In this document: in pieces, positions 1 through 7,941 of the stretch
Numbering within the stretch: position 1 is the first letter of the stretch
Layout of the letters: each line of letters begins with the position of its first letter
Source of the DNA: Prevotellaceae bacterium
Lineage (GTDB): Bacteria > Bacteroidota > Bacteroidia > Bacteroidales > UBA932
Direction of reading: 5' to 3'
Assembly (NCBI GenBank): GCA_031258915.1
Contig: JAIRMD010000084.1
Span: 1-14,270 of the forward strand
DNA: 14,270 nucleotides
Position numbers and translations under genes: made by a program
The notes under the pieces: generated by a model
What the model was told of the DNA's origin: nothing
What the model saw: the letters and a program-made list of their open reading frames with translations, nothing else
The model's database searches: none

Positions 1-3000
1 GGACGCTGCGCCTGACGGACGCGCAGCTGAACCTCGAAAAAGATACGGCGGGAGCTTCCAACCTAACCTCGCTGATAGGCAGGCTAAAGAGCAGCAACGA
101 CGCTTCTCTGCGGCAACCCGCCACAAGCAAACCTGTCCAGCTGCGCGTGCATAGCATAGAAACCGAGCGGATGGGCTTCAGCTACACCGACCACAGCCAG
201 CCGGTACCTGTAAGCGACAGCGCTGTTGACTTCAAGCACATCGCGGTAGCGGATGTATCGCTCAAGGTAAGCAACCTGAACCTTGACGGCGACACCATGA
301 CGTGCCGCCTGGAGCGCTTGCAGCTCAAGGAGCGCAGCGGCTTCAACCTGCACAGGCTCTCCGGCGTGGTGAGCGTAGCGCCTACCTTTATCGAAGTAAA
401 AAACCTGGTGATACGCGACGACTTTTCGGACATCAACGCTACGTTCTACCGCATGGACTACGAGCAGTTTGACGACTTTTCCGACTACGTAGAGAAGGTA
501 GTAATGTCGGCCGATTTTGTTTCGTCCAAGGTTGATTTGTACACCATTGCCTTTTTTGCGCCCAAGATGCCGAAGCTGCACCTGAGCGTTGGCCTCACGG
601 GGCTTGCCGGCGGAACGGTAAGCAACCTCAAGGGGCGCAATTTGACGCTCGGATTCGGCAAAGATACGGAGGTTAAAGCCAGCGTTTCCATGCAGGGCTT
701 GCCCGATGTGCAGAATACCTTTTTTATCTTTGACGTAAAAAATCTTGCGAGCAGCCCAGACGATCTTTTCTTAGCCGATGACATCGTGCTGAACGGCAAG
801 TACGCCGGGCAGCGCACGCTGCTGCGGCAGCTGGGAGCGCTGCGGGGAAAGGCTCGCTTTACCGGATTCCTGAGCAGCTTTGTAGCCAACGGCGTGCTGC
901 GCTCCGACATAGGTACGCTCATCAGCGACCTTTCGTTTGAGTCGGCACCCGATTCGCCGGTGCTTATCAACGGAACGCTGGGCACCAACAACTTTGACCT
1001 CGGCAAGCTGGTTAACGACTCCGCTATCGGAAAAACAAGCTTTTACGGAAAGGTTAGCGGAACGGTTGCAAGCATCAAAAATTTGTCGCTCAACGCCGAC
1101 CTCAACATCCCGGTGGTGGAGCTTTACGGCTACCCCTACCGCCGCACCAAGCTCAAGGGGCTGATTACCGAAAATTCGTTCAGGGGCGAGCTGCTGTGCG
1201 AAGACCCTAACATGAGCTTCGACTTTCGCGGCGTAGCCAACTTCGAGCAGGAAAAATCGCAGTTCGACTTCAAGCTGCTGCTCCACCACGCCGACTTTGC
1301 CGCCACCGGGCTTAACAAGCGCGACAGCCTCTCGCACCTCTCCATGGAGGCCGTTGCCAACTTTGAGGGCAACAACATAGATAACTTTACCGGAAAGGTT
1401 ACTATCAATAGCGCCAAGTATACCTCTCCGCAGGGCGAGCTTCCGGTAAGCTCAGTCCTGCTGGAGGCAAAGCACAGCGAGGATACCGAGCTGCTGTTGC
1501 TCAAATCGGATGCGCTTGAGGCAAGCCTGAAAGCCAAGGGCGGCATGGCCAACGCTGCGCGCGCGGTGGATAGCATCCTGCACCGCTTTATTCCGGCGTA
1601 CCACAACCTGCTGCCGGCGGCGAAAGAGCATGGCGGCACTCCGGCAACGGCAGAAGCGTTTGAGTACACTTTTTCGCTGCTGACCAAAAACGCCGCAGAG
1701 CTGCAGCAAATGCTACTAGGCCCCGCATTCATGGTTGCCGACAGCGCTTTGCTGAGCGGCTGCATTTCGTCCGACGCAAGCTGCGTAAAGCTAACGCTTA
1801 GCGCTCCCGCCATACGCTACGGCAACCTGCACCTTTCCGACGTGAACCTAAACTCCGCCTCGCAAGGCTCGCAGCTGCACCTCAGCGTTAAGGCGGGAGA
1901 GGTGGGAGTAGACAACCTCCGGCTGCAAGACTTGGAGATGACCGGCACGCTGCAAAACAGCCTGCTCGCGCTGACTTCGCGCTACAAAACATCCATTGCC
2001 TCGGGGCAGGTGAAAGCGCAGGCGCTGTTTTTTGAAGGCAGGCAAGGCAAAAAGGGGGTGGACGTGGAGATATTCCCATCTACTCTGCTGCTGAGCGACA
2101 CGCCCTGGATTTTGTCGCAAAGCAAAATCAGGGTAGAGGACAACCGCTATACCATCAGCAGCTTCAGGCTGGAAAACGACCTGCAGCTGCTGCACGTCAA
2201 CGGCGTAATATCGCCGGACTTGCGCGATACCCTCTCGTGCACGCTGCGCAACCTCTCGGTAGAGCCGCTGCTGCGCACGCTGAACGAAAAGCTTGAGCTG
2301 ACGGGTAACGTTTCGGGAGAGGTTACCGTCAACGGGCTGCTCGCGCCATCGCCGCTGTTTATTGGCAACGTGCAGGCCTCCGACGTTACGCTATTCAAAA
2401 AATCGGTGGGCGAGGTTACGCTGCACACCTCTACGGCAGAAAGCGAAAAAAATCTCGCCGTGCAGCTGAGCATCAGCAAGGATGGCGAGGAAAACCTGAA
2501 CGTGGCGGGAACGCTAAAGCCCGGCAGCGAAGTGCAGGCTTTGGCGCGGCTCAACAAGCTGAATTTGCATCACGCCTCGCCGCTGCTTGCAGGCGTGCTC
2601 TCGGACGTTGACGGTACGCTAAGCGGCGACATCGACGTTACAGGCCCATTGAAGCACCTGCTGCTCAACGGTAAGCTGCGCATAGATCAGGGGCAACTCA
2701 AGGTAAGCTACCTCAACGCCGCGTTTAGCATGAGCGGCCCCGTAGCAATGGAAAACAGCACGCTACAGATAAGCAGCATGACCGTGAAAGATGACAAAAA
2801 TAACGTAGGAAAGCTACACTTTACCCTCGCCAACATCACCACGCCGGACGACCTCTACTTTTCGCTGAAGGTAGAGCCGGACAAATTTCACGTATTCAAC
2901 ACCACCGAGCGGCACAACGACTACTTTTACGGGCAGGGCTACGCCACGGGCATTGTGCAAATCAACGGAGGGCGCGGCGAAACCAGCATCAGCGTAACGG

Positions 3001-4184
3001 CAACCACCAACGATAAAACCTCGCTCTCGATACCTTTAGGCGCAAAAGCGCAGGTGCAGAGCCGCAGCTTTATTGACTTTGTTACCCCCACCGAGGTAGC
3101 AGAGGTAAAAACAGAAGCGCCACCCCATCGGACATCATCAAACCTTAAAGTTGACCTCAACCTCAACGTAACGAACGATGCCGATTTGATGCTGGTGCTC
3201 AACCAGAATACAGGCGATGTTATTAAGGCGGCAGGCAGCGGCAACCTCAAAATGGAGGTGGAGCCGACAAAAAACATCTTCCAAATATTCGGTACCTACA
3301 CCATGCAGCGTGGCGAATACGCTATCTCCATCCAAAATCTGGTGAACAAAAAGTTCAAGATAGACAACGGAAGTACCATTACCTTCAACGGCGAGGTGGC
3401 TACGGCTACCGCCAACATCCACGCTACCTACAAGGTGCGCGCACCGCTGTCAGACCTCTTGAGCGACACCACTACCAGCCGCTACAAGCGCATCGTACCC
3501 ATCGACTGCAAGGTGAGCATGACAGGCCGGCTAACCGCCCCCGACCTCAAGTTCGAGATAGACGCTCCAACGGCAGATAACGAAACCAGAGACCGGATGC
3601 AGGCGCAGCTCAGCACGGAGGACAACGTAACCATACAGTTCCTCTCGCTGCTGCTGATTGACCGCTTTGTGCCGCAGCAGGATATATCGCTCTACAGGCA
3701 AAACATTGGCGGTACCATTGGCGGGGTGTTAACCTCGCAGCTCACGGACCTGTTGTCGCACTTTGTTGACGACGTAAGCGTCGGCTTTACCCTCAACAAT
3801 GTAGACAGCTACAGCGAGGCAGACTGGGGACTCTCGCTCAACGCCAACATTACCGACCGGATAATCCTGAACGCCAACTTTGAGCGTCAGGCGCAGCGCA
3901 AGCAGCTCGACCCAAACGGCAGCGAACTACTTGGCGACGTTGACCTGGAGATGCTGCTCAACAAGTCGGGGAGGCTGCGGCTAAAGGCATTTGGCCACGC
4001 CAACGACCAGTACACCGAAATGATAGCCGGAAGCAACCGCTACGGCGTGGGCATTTTCTACCAGGAAGATTTCGACAGCCTGGCCGACTTGTGGAAGGCT
4101 ATCTTCAGCAGGCGAGGCAAGAAAAAAGCCGACGGCGGCGGCGATGACGGCGGCGAAGCGGCTGCATCTCAAGGCAGCAGCTGA
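1..4184 (+). CDS. tamB: TamB-like translocation/assembly module protein (5' end missing)
   Basis: The reading frame is open from base 3 with no stop until the TGA at 4182-4184, so at least 1393 residues are present and the true start lies to the left; the GTG at 147 is only an internal codon. TamB proteins are anchored in the inner membrane, span the periplasm as a long beta-helical groove, and support transport of lipids or outer-membrane proteins. The visible sequence has the expected character: hundreds of residues of alternating hydrophobic beta-strand repeats rich in Asn, Leu, Ser and Gly, then a conserved C-terminal TamB (DUF490) domain from about base 3130 to 4060. That domain includes the LNVTNDADL stretch, FGTYTMQRGEY, LSTEDNVTIQFLSLLL and the final DVDLEMLLNKSGRLRLKAFG segment. 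The N-terminal anchor is outside the window. An odd Gly/Asp/Ala/Ser-rich tail of about 20 residues follows the domain. Family assignment is firm; the cargo is unknown. No clear terminator follows. Confidence 0.9.
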   Translation, partial: TLRLTDAQLNLEKDTAGASNLTSLIGRLKSSNDASLRQPATSKPVQLRVHSIETERMGFSYTDHSQPVPVSDSAVDFKHIAVADVSLKVSNLNLDGDTMTCRLERLQLKERSGFNLHRLSGVVSVAPTFIEVKNLVIRDDFSDINATFYRMDYEQFDDFSDYVEKVVMSADFVSSKVDLYTIAFFAPKMPKLHLSVGLTGLAGGTVSNLKGRNLTLGFGKDTEVKASVSMQGLPDVQNTFFIFDVKNLASSPDDLFLADDIVLNGKYAGQRTLLRQLGALRGKARFTGFLSSFVANGVLRSDIGTLISDLSFESAPDSPVLINGTLGTNNFDLGKLVNDSAIGKTSFYGKVSGTVASIKNLSLNADLNIPVVELYGYPYRRTKLKGLITENSFRGELLCEDPNMSFDFRGVANFEQEKSQFDFKLLLHHADFAATGLNKRDSLSHLSMEAVANFEGNNIDNFTGKVTINSAKYTSPQGELPVSSVLLEAKHSEDTELLLLKSDALEASLKAKGGMANAARAVDSILHRFIPAYHNLLPAAKEHGGTPATAEAFEYTFSLLTKNAAELQQMLLGPAFMVADSALLSGCISSDASCVKLTLSAPAIRYGNLHLSDVNLNSASQGSQLHLSVKAGEVGVDNLRLQDLEMTGTLQNSLLALTSRYKTSIASGQVKAQALFFEGRQGKKGVDVEIFPSTLLLSDTPWILSQSKIRVEDNRYTISSFRLENDLQLLHVNGVISPDLRDTLSCTLRNLSVEPLLRTLNEKLELTGNVSGEVTVNGLLAPSPLFIGNVQASDVTLFKKSVGEVTLHTSTAESEKNLAVQLSISKDGEENLNVAGTLKPGSEVQALARLNKLNLHHASPLLAGVLSDVDGTLSGDIDVTGPLKHLLLNGKLRIDQGQLKVSYLNAAFSMSGPVAMENSTLQISSMTVKDDKNNVGKLHFTLANITTPDDLYFSLKVEPDKFHVFNTTERHNDYFYGQGYATGIVQINGGRGETSISVTATTNDKTSLSIPLGAKAQVQSRSFIDFVTPTEVAEVKTEAPPHRTSSNLKVDLNLNVTNDADLMLVLNQNTGDVIKAAGSGNLKMEVEPTKNIFQIFGTYTMQRGEYAISIQNLVNKKFKIDNGSTITFNGEVATATANIHATYKVRAPLSDLLSDTTTSRYKRIVPIDCKVSMTGRLTAPDLKFEIDAPTADNETRDRMQAQLSTEDNVTIQFLSLLLIDRFVPQQDISLYRQNIGGTIGGVLTSQLTDLLSHFVDDVSVGFTLNNVDSYSEADWGLSLNANITDRIILNANFERQAQRKQLDPNGSELLGDVDLEMLLNKSGRLRLKAFGHANDQYTEMIAGSNRYGVGIFYQEDFDSLADLWKAIFSRRGKKKADGGGDDGGEAAASQGSS

Positions 4185-4326
4185 CGAGGAGGCAGAATGT
4201 GTTGAAAAGAAAATCTACATTTTTTAATAACGATTAACAAATCAATGGGCTGAACTTACGAACTATTGAGAACTTCGCAGTATTTTTACCGAAAATTATT
4301 TTTTTGTTTTTACAAGTATCAAGCTA

Positions 4327-4986
4327 ATGGATATACACTTTGTACTGCTGCAAGCAGTTGAGCAGCAGCAACTTGATTTTATTGAGTTGGCTATAAAGGG
4401 CGGCTGGGTGATGGCACCCATCCTCATGCTTTCTTTTATAGCGGTATTTATTTTTATCGAGCGCTTTTTTGCCGTCCGCCGCGCCTCTAAAGTTGATAAC
4501 CACTTTATGAGCAACATTCGCGAGTACATCCTGAGCAACCGAACCGACGCGGCCATTGCGCTGTGTCAGGCTAGCGCCATACCGCAGGCGCGCCTCATCG
4601 AAAAAGGAATTAAGCGCATAGGCGCACCGCTAAGCGATATTCAAACCGCCATAGAAAACGAAGGCAACCTCGAGGTGGCGCGGTTAGAGAAAGGCTTGGC
4701 CATCCTGGCAATGATAGCCGGCGGCGCTCCAATGCTCGGATTTTTGGGAACGGTAACCGGCATGGTGCGCGCCTTCTTCAACATGGCCAACGCCGGAAAT
4801 AATCTTGACATCCAGCTGCTCTCGTCGGGCATATACGAGGCTATGGTAACAACCATCGCAGGCCTAATCGTCGGCATCATTGCTTTCTTTGGCTACAACA
4901 TGCTGGTGGCGCAGGTGCAGCGCGTCGTATTCCACCTCGAGGCAAGCACAATGGAGTTTATGGACATGCTGTACGCAAAAAAGTAG
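4327..4986 (+). CDS. exbB: ExbB/TolQ-family proton channel protein
   Basis: A 219-residue inner-membrane protein of the MotA/TolQ/ExbB family, which forms the pentameric proton channel that powers TonB or TolA. Three hydrophobic segments are visible: about residues 26-46 (WVMAPILMLSFIAVFIFIER), 124-147 (Gly-rich, GGAPMLGFLGTVTGMV, the family signature) and 171-195 (AMVTTIAGLIVGIIAFFGY). A cytoplasmic stretch lies between the first and second, which is the family topology. The ATG at 4327 puts a short leader before the first membrane segment, as in Bacteroidota relatives; no Shine-Dalgarno is seen upstream. The gene begins an exbB-exbD-tonB set, which favours the ExbB role over TolQ, although the two cannot be fully separated by sequence. 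The stop codon lies inside a terminator-like hairpin. No clean TAnnTTTG promoter was found in the 142 bp upstream. Confidence 0.93.
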   Translation: MDIHFVLLQAVEQQQLDFIELAIKGGWVMAPILMLSFIAVFIFIERFFAVRRASKVDNHFMSNIREYILSNRTDAAIALCQASAIPQARLIEKGIKRIGAPLSDIQTAIENEGNLEVARLEKGLAILAMIAGGAPMLGFLGTVTGMVRAFFNMANAGNNLDIQLLSSGIYEAMVTTIAGLIVGIIAFFGYNMLVAQVQRVVFHLEASTMEFMDMLYAKK

Positions 4987-5020
4987 CAGTGCTGCGCGCG
5001 GGCAGCATGGCTACTTTTTT
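4983..5020 (+). terminator. Strong intrinsic-terminator-like hairpin at the end of exbB
   Basis: GTAGC (4983-4987) pairs with GCTAC (5010-5014), and GTGCTGC (4989-4995) pairs with GCAGCAT (5002-5008) with one G-T pair. One A/G mismatch lies between the two stem parts and the loop is 6 nt. Six T residues follow at 5015-5020. The exbB stop codon TAG (4984-4986) is inside the 5' arm. The position is surprising because exbD and tonB follow on the same strand and are normally co-expressed with exbB. It may be a partial terminator or attenuator, or an mRNA-stabilising 3' structure. Confidence 0.7.
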
Positions 5021-5021
5021 G

Positions 5022-5066
5022 CTACCGTAACTGCTATAGCTACATTAACTACTATAACTACTAAAC
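5022..5066 (+). repeat. Five degenerate 9-bp direct repeats before exbD
   Basis: Five consecutive 9-mers can be read: CTACCGTAA, CTGCTATAG, CTACATTAA, CTACTATAA, CTACTAAAC, with a consensus close to CTACTATAA. At twice the period, 5028-5043 and 5046-5061 match at 14 of 16 positions, and both differences are G/A transitions. The array fills the gap between the terminator-like hairpin and the exbD start at 5077. Its function is unknown; it could be a slippage relic, a protein-binding array or an unstructured leader. Confidence 0.6.
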
Positions 5067-5076
5067 TTCCAAGCAA

Positions 5077-5478
5077 ATGCCCATCAAGCAAACATTAAAA
5101 ACCGATGTGTCTTTCAGCATGTCATCAATGAGCGACCTGGTGTTTCTCCTCCTCATATTTTTCATGATTACCTCAACCATGATTAGCCCCAACGCGCTGA
5201 AGCTGCTGCTGCCGCAGAGCAGCAACCAGGTGCAGGCAAAGCCTGCGGTGAGCGTATCTATCCAAAAGAACAACCCGTACATGTACGTAGATGGCGCAAC
5301 GCCCGTTACCCTCGCAGAGCTGCCGGCGAAGCTCGGCCTGCTGCTCGAAGGGCGCGAAGATCCTACCATCTCCATTCATGCCGAAAGAGCAGTAACCATA
5401 GAGGAGGTGGTGAAGGTGATGAACATTGCCAAAAAGCATCGCTGGAAGGTTATCCTGGCCACCAGCCCGGAAGATTGA
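5077..5478 (+). CDS. exbD: ExbD/TolR-family biopolymer transport protein
   Basis: A 133-residue protein with the ExbD/TolR layout: a short cytoplasmic N-terminus, one membrane helix at about residues 18-37, and a small periplasmic domain. The conserved membrane aspartate, essential for proton use in this family, is visible as Asp20 in SMSDLVFLLLIFFMI. A hydrophobic/Pro stretch (LKLLLPQ) follows the helix as in relatives, and the C-terminal half has the mixed alpha/beta pattern of the periplasmic domain (VSVSIQKNN, VTIEEVVKVMNIAKK, WKVILAT). It is expected to sit inside the ExbB pentamer and pass energy to TonB encoded 28 bp downstream. The ATG at 5077 is chosen because it gives the normal MPIKQ-type N-terminus; no Shine-Dalgarno is present. 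Confidence 0.93.
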   Translation: MPIKQTLKTDVSFSMSSMSDLVFLLLIFFMITSTMISPNALKLLLPQSSNQVQAKPAVSVSIQKNNPYMYVDGATPVTLAELPAKLGLLLEGREDPTISIHAERAVTIEEVVKVMNIAKKHRWKVILATSPED

Positions 5479-5506
5479 GTATAAACTTTACCGTTATAGA
5501 TTCGCT

Positions 5507-6322
5507 ATGCAGCCGGATAAAGTAAGAGGTATGATTGCCACCGTGATTTTTCACGGTGTGCTGCTCTTCATGCTGCTATCGTGGGGGTACCAAAAACCAT
5601 TCCCGCCGCCAGCCGAGCAGGGTATCCTGATTAACTTTGGCGACGCGCAGACCGGACGCGGCGCGGAGGAGCCAGCGAGCGCAGAGCCCGCTACGCCCCG
5701 CCCGCTGCCGCAGCAGCTCTCCGAGCAGGAGGAGCAGGGCGCCCTCACGCAGGACTACGAGGAGGCACCGTTTATCCCACCCAAAAAGAAAAAAGAAAAG
5801 CGTAAGCGGGAGCGGCCGCTGCGAAGCCACGAGGCGCAAAGCCCACAGCAAAGCTCCGAGCCGGCGGACGAGGTGCCCCAAAAGCCGGCGGAAAAACCTC
5901 GCGAGGTAAATCGCAACGCGCTCTTTCCAGGGCAAAGCGCGGCCACCTCGCAGGGGCAAAGCAGCAACGCTACCTCCGGCAACCAGGGTGCGCCGGACGG
6001 CTCGCCGCGCTCACCCAACTCTGTGGGTAGCGGACTTGGCGATATCAGCGGTGCAAGCCTTGCCGGACGCTCCCTGAGCGGCAAGCTCCCCGAGCCCGAC
6101 TACCGCATACAGCAGGCCGGGCGCGTGGTGGTGCGCATCAAGGTCGACAGGTACGGCAACGTGGTGGAGGCCGAGGCGCGGCAGGAAGGCTCTACCCTAA
6201 TGGACGCAACCCTCTACGAGGCGGCGGAGCGCGCCGCCCGCAGGGCAAAGTTCAGCGCCTCGCCCGGCGGACCGCTTTTCCAGAACGGGATCATTACCTA
6301 CGTGTTCAAGCTGGGGCAGTAG
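5507..6322 (+). CDS. tonB: TonB-family energy transducer
   Basis: A 271-residue protein with the three TonB parts. First, a single N-terminal membrane anchor at about residues 9-27, with a His (residue 16) in the helix that recalls the functional TonB helix histidine. Second, a long low-complexity periplasmic linker: PFPPPAEQ, Glu/Pro/Gln-rich sequence, a basic block KKKKEKRKRER at about 93-103, then Ser/Gly/Gln-rich sequence to about 190. Third, a C-terminal TonB domain at about 194-271 (GRVVVRIKVDRYGNVVEAEA, ending in GIITYVFKL). It would carry energy from ExbB/ExbD to outer-membrane receptors. The frame stays open upstream to 5426, but the ATG at 5507 is preferred because the earlier start would overlap exbD by 53 bases and add about 27 residues unlike TonB. 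A TolA-like role is a less likely alternative. Confidence 0.88.
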   Translation: MQPDKVRGMIATVIFHGVLLFMLLSWGYQKPFPPPAEQGILINFGDAQTGRGAEEPASAEPATPRPLPQQLSEQEEQGALTQDYEEAPFIPPKKKKEKRKRERPLRSHEAQSPQQSSEPADEVPQKPAEKPREVNRNALFPGQSAATSQGQSSNATSGNQGAPDGSPRSPNSVGSGLGDISGASLAGRSLSGKLPEPDYRIQQAGRVVVRIKVDRYGNVVEAEARQEGSTLMDATLYEAAERAARRAKFSASPGGPLFQNGIITYVFKLGQ

Positions 6323-6353
6323 TAGGGTTTTCAAAGACTAAAAACTCCTAATA

Positions 6354-7880
6354 ATGAAAATGCAGGAAAAGCTCATCATTCTTGATTTTGGCTCGCAGAC
6401 CACGCAGCTCATAGGGCGGCGCGTGCGCGAAATGAACACCTACTGCGAAATCGTCCCCTATAACAAATTCCCTGCCGGCGATGCCGCTGTGAAGGGCGTT
6501 ATCCTTTCGGGCAGCCCTTTTTCGGTGTACGATGCCAACGCATTCAAGGCTGCGCTGTCTGACTTTCGGGGCAAAATACCGGTGCTGGGCATTTGCTACG
6601 GCGCTCAGCTCATGGTGCATGAGGCCGGCGGAAAGGTCGAGCCTGCGGGAATGCGCGAATACGGGCGTGCCAACCTGCAAAATATTGACGGTAGCGACGA
6701 GCTGCTGCAGGGCATTGCCAGCGGCTCGCAGGTGTGGATGTCGCACGGCGATACCATTACAGCGTTGCCGCAAGGTTTTCGCGCTGTGGCGTCAACAAAG
6801 GAGGTGCCCAACGCCGCCTACAAGGTTGATGGCGAGCAAACGTGGGGCGTGCAGTTCCACCCGGAGGTTTTCCACACCGAGATAGGCCCCGCGCTGCTGC
6901 AAAACTTCATCCGCATCTGCGGCTGCAGGCAGGATTGGACGCCCGCGTCGTTTATCAATGCCACCGTTACCTCGCTAAAGCAGCTGCTGGGCAACGACAA
7001 GGTGGTGCTTGCGCTTTCGGGGGGCGTAGATTCGAGCGTGGCGGCCATGCTGCTCGACAAGGCTATTGGCAAAAATCTTACCTGCATTTTTGTGGACAAC
7101 GGCCTGCTACGCAAAAACGAGGCCGAAGCTGTGCTGGAGAGCTACGCGCACATGGGGCTTAACGTAGCTGGCGTAAACGCCCGAGAGCGCTTTTACGCTA
7201 ACCTGAAGGGCGTAACCGACCCCGAAAAAAAGCGCAAAATTATCGGCAAAGGATTTATTGATGTTTTTGAGGAGGAAGCGCGTAAGCTGCAGGGCATACG
7301 CTGGCTGGCGCAGGGCACCATTTACCCCGACATTATTGAGTCGCTCTCTATTACGGGCGCAACCATCAAGTCGCACCACAACGTGGGCGGGCTGCCCGAA
7401 CAAATGAACCTAAAGATAGTAGAGCCGCTACGCCTGCTTTTCAAAGACGAGGTGCGCCGCGTGGGGCGCGAGCTGGGGCTTGACAAGGCGCTCATCGCAC
7501 GGCACCCCTTCCCGGGACCGGGGCTGGGGGTGCGCATTCTGGGCGACGTTAGCCCCGAAAAAGTCCGCATGTTGCAGGAAGCCGACCATATCTTCATCCA
7601 GGGGCTGCACGCCGAGGGGCTTTACCACAAGGTGTGGCAGGCGGGCGCGATGCTGCTGCCGGTGCAATCGGTTGGCGTGATGGGCGATGAGCGTACCTAT
7701 GAAAGCGCCGTTGCCCTGCGTGCCGTGATCTCAACCGACGGCATGACCGCCGACTGGGCGCAGCTGCCCTACCCGTTTCTCGCCCGCATATCCAACGAAA
7801 TCATCAGCAAGGTGAAAGGCGTGAACCGCGTGGTGTACGACATCAGCAGCAAGCCACCCGCCACCATTGAGTGGGAGTAA
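6354..7880 (+). CDS. guaA: GMP synthase (glutamine-hydrolysing)
   Basis: A cytosolic enzyme converting XMP, ATP and glutamine to GMP, the last step of guanine nucleotide synthesis. At 508 residues it has the normal full length with all three domains. The class I glutamine amidotransferase domain (about 7-190) has the nucleophile Cys81 in GICYGAQ and the His169/Glu171 pair in FHPEVF. The ATP pyrophosphatase domain carries the P-loop SGGVDSS (222-228). The C-terminal dimerisation/XMP-binding part contains RHPFPGPGL and ends in KPPATIEWE, the usual GuaA end. The start could be ATG 6354 or ATG 6360 two codons later; the latter gives MQEK, common in Bacteroidales. The 31-bp gap after tonB is too short for a purine riboswitch, and no promoter match is seen there, so read-through from tonB is plausible. 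Confidence 0.98.
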   Translation: MKMQEKLIILDFGSQTTQLIGRRVREMNTYCEIVPYNKFPAGDAAVKGVILSGSPFSVYDANAFKAALSDFRGKIPVLGICYGAQLMVHEAGGKVEPAGMREYGRANLQNIDGSDELLQGIASGSQVWMSHGDTITALPQGFRAVASTKEVPNAAYKVDGEQTWGVQFHPEVFHTEIGPALLQNFIRICGCRQDWTPASFINATVTSLKQLLGNDKVVLALSGGVDSSVAAMLLDKAIGKNLTCIFVDNGLLRKNEAEAVLESYAHMGLNVAGVNARERFYANLKGVTDPEKKRKIIGKGFIDVFEEEARKLQGIRWLAQGTIYPDIIESLSITGATIKSHHNVGGLPEQMNLKIVEPLRLLFKDEVRRVGRELGLDKALIARHPFPGPGLGVRILGDVSPEKVRMLQEADHIFIQGLHAEGLYHKVWQAGAMLLPVQSVGVMGDERTYESAVALRAVISTDGMTADWAQLPYPFLARISNEIISKVKGVNRVVYDISSKPPATIEWE

Positions 7881-7941
7881 AAATCCCCAGCGCCGGCAAC
7901 CTCTTTCCCGAATTAGCGCACTGATATTTTTCGGCTGAGCT

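Noticed and set aside
485..1813. Several long minus-strand open frames inside tamB
   Set aside because: They are shadows in a GC-rich gene and overlap each other in different frames with no family resemblance.
5426..5506. Upstream extension of tonB
   Set aside because: It would overlap exbD by 53 bases and add residues unlike TonB before a normal short N-terminus at 5507.
7925..7932. TATTTTTC as a -7 promoter box before the EEP gene
   Set aside because: One mismatch to TAnnTTTG and no TTTG-like -33 element at a 19-21 nt spacing.
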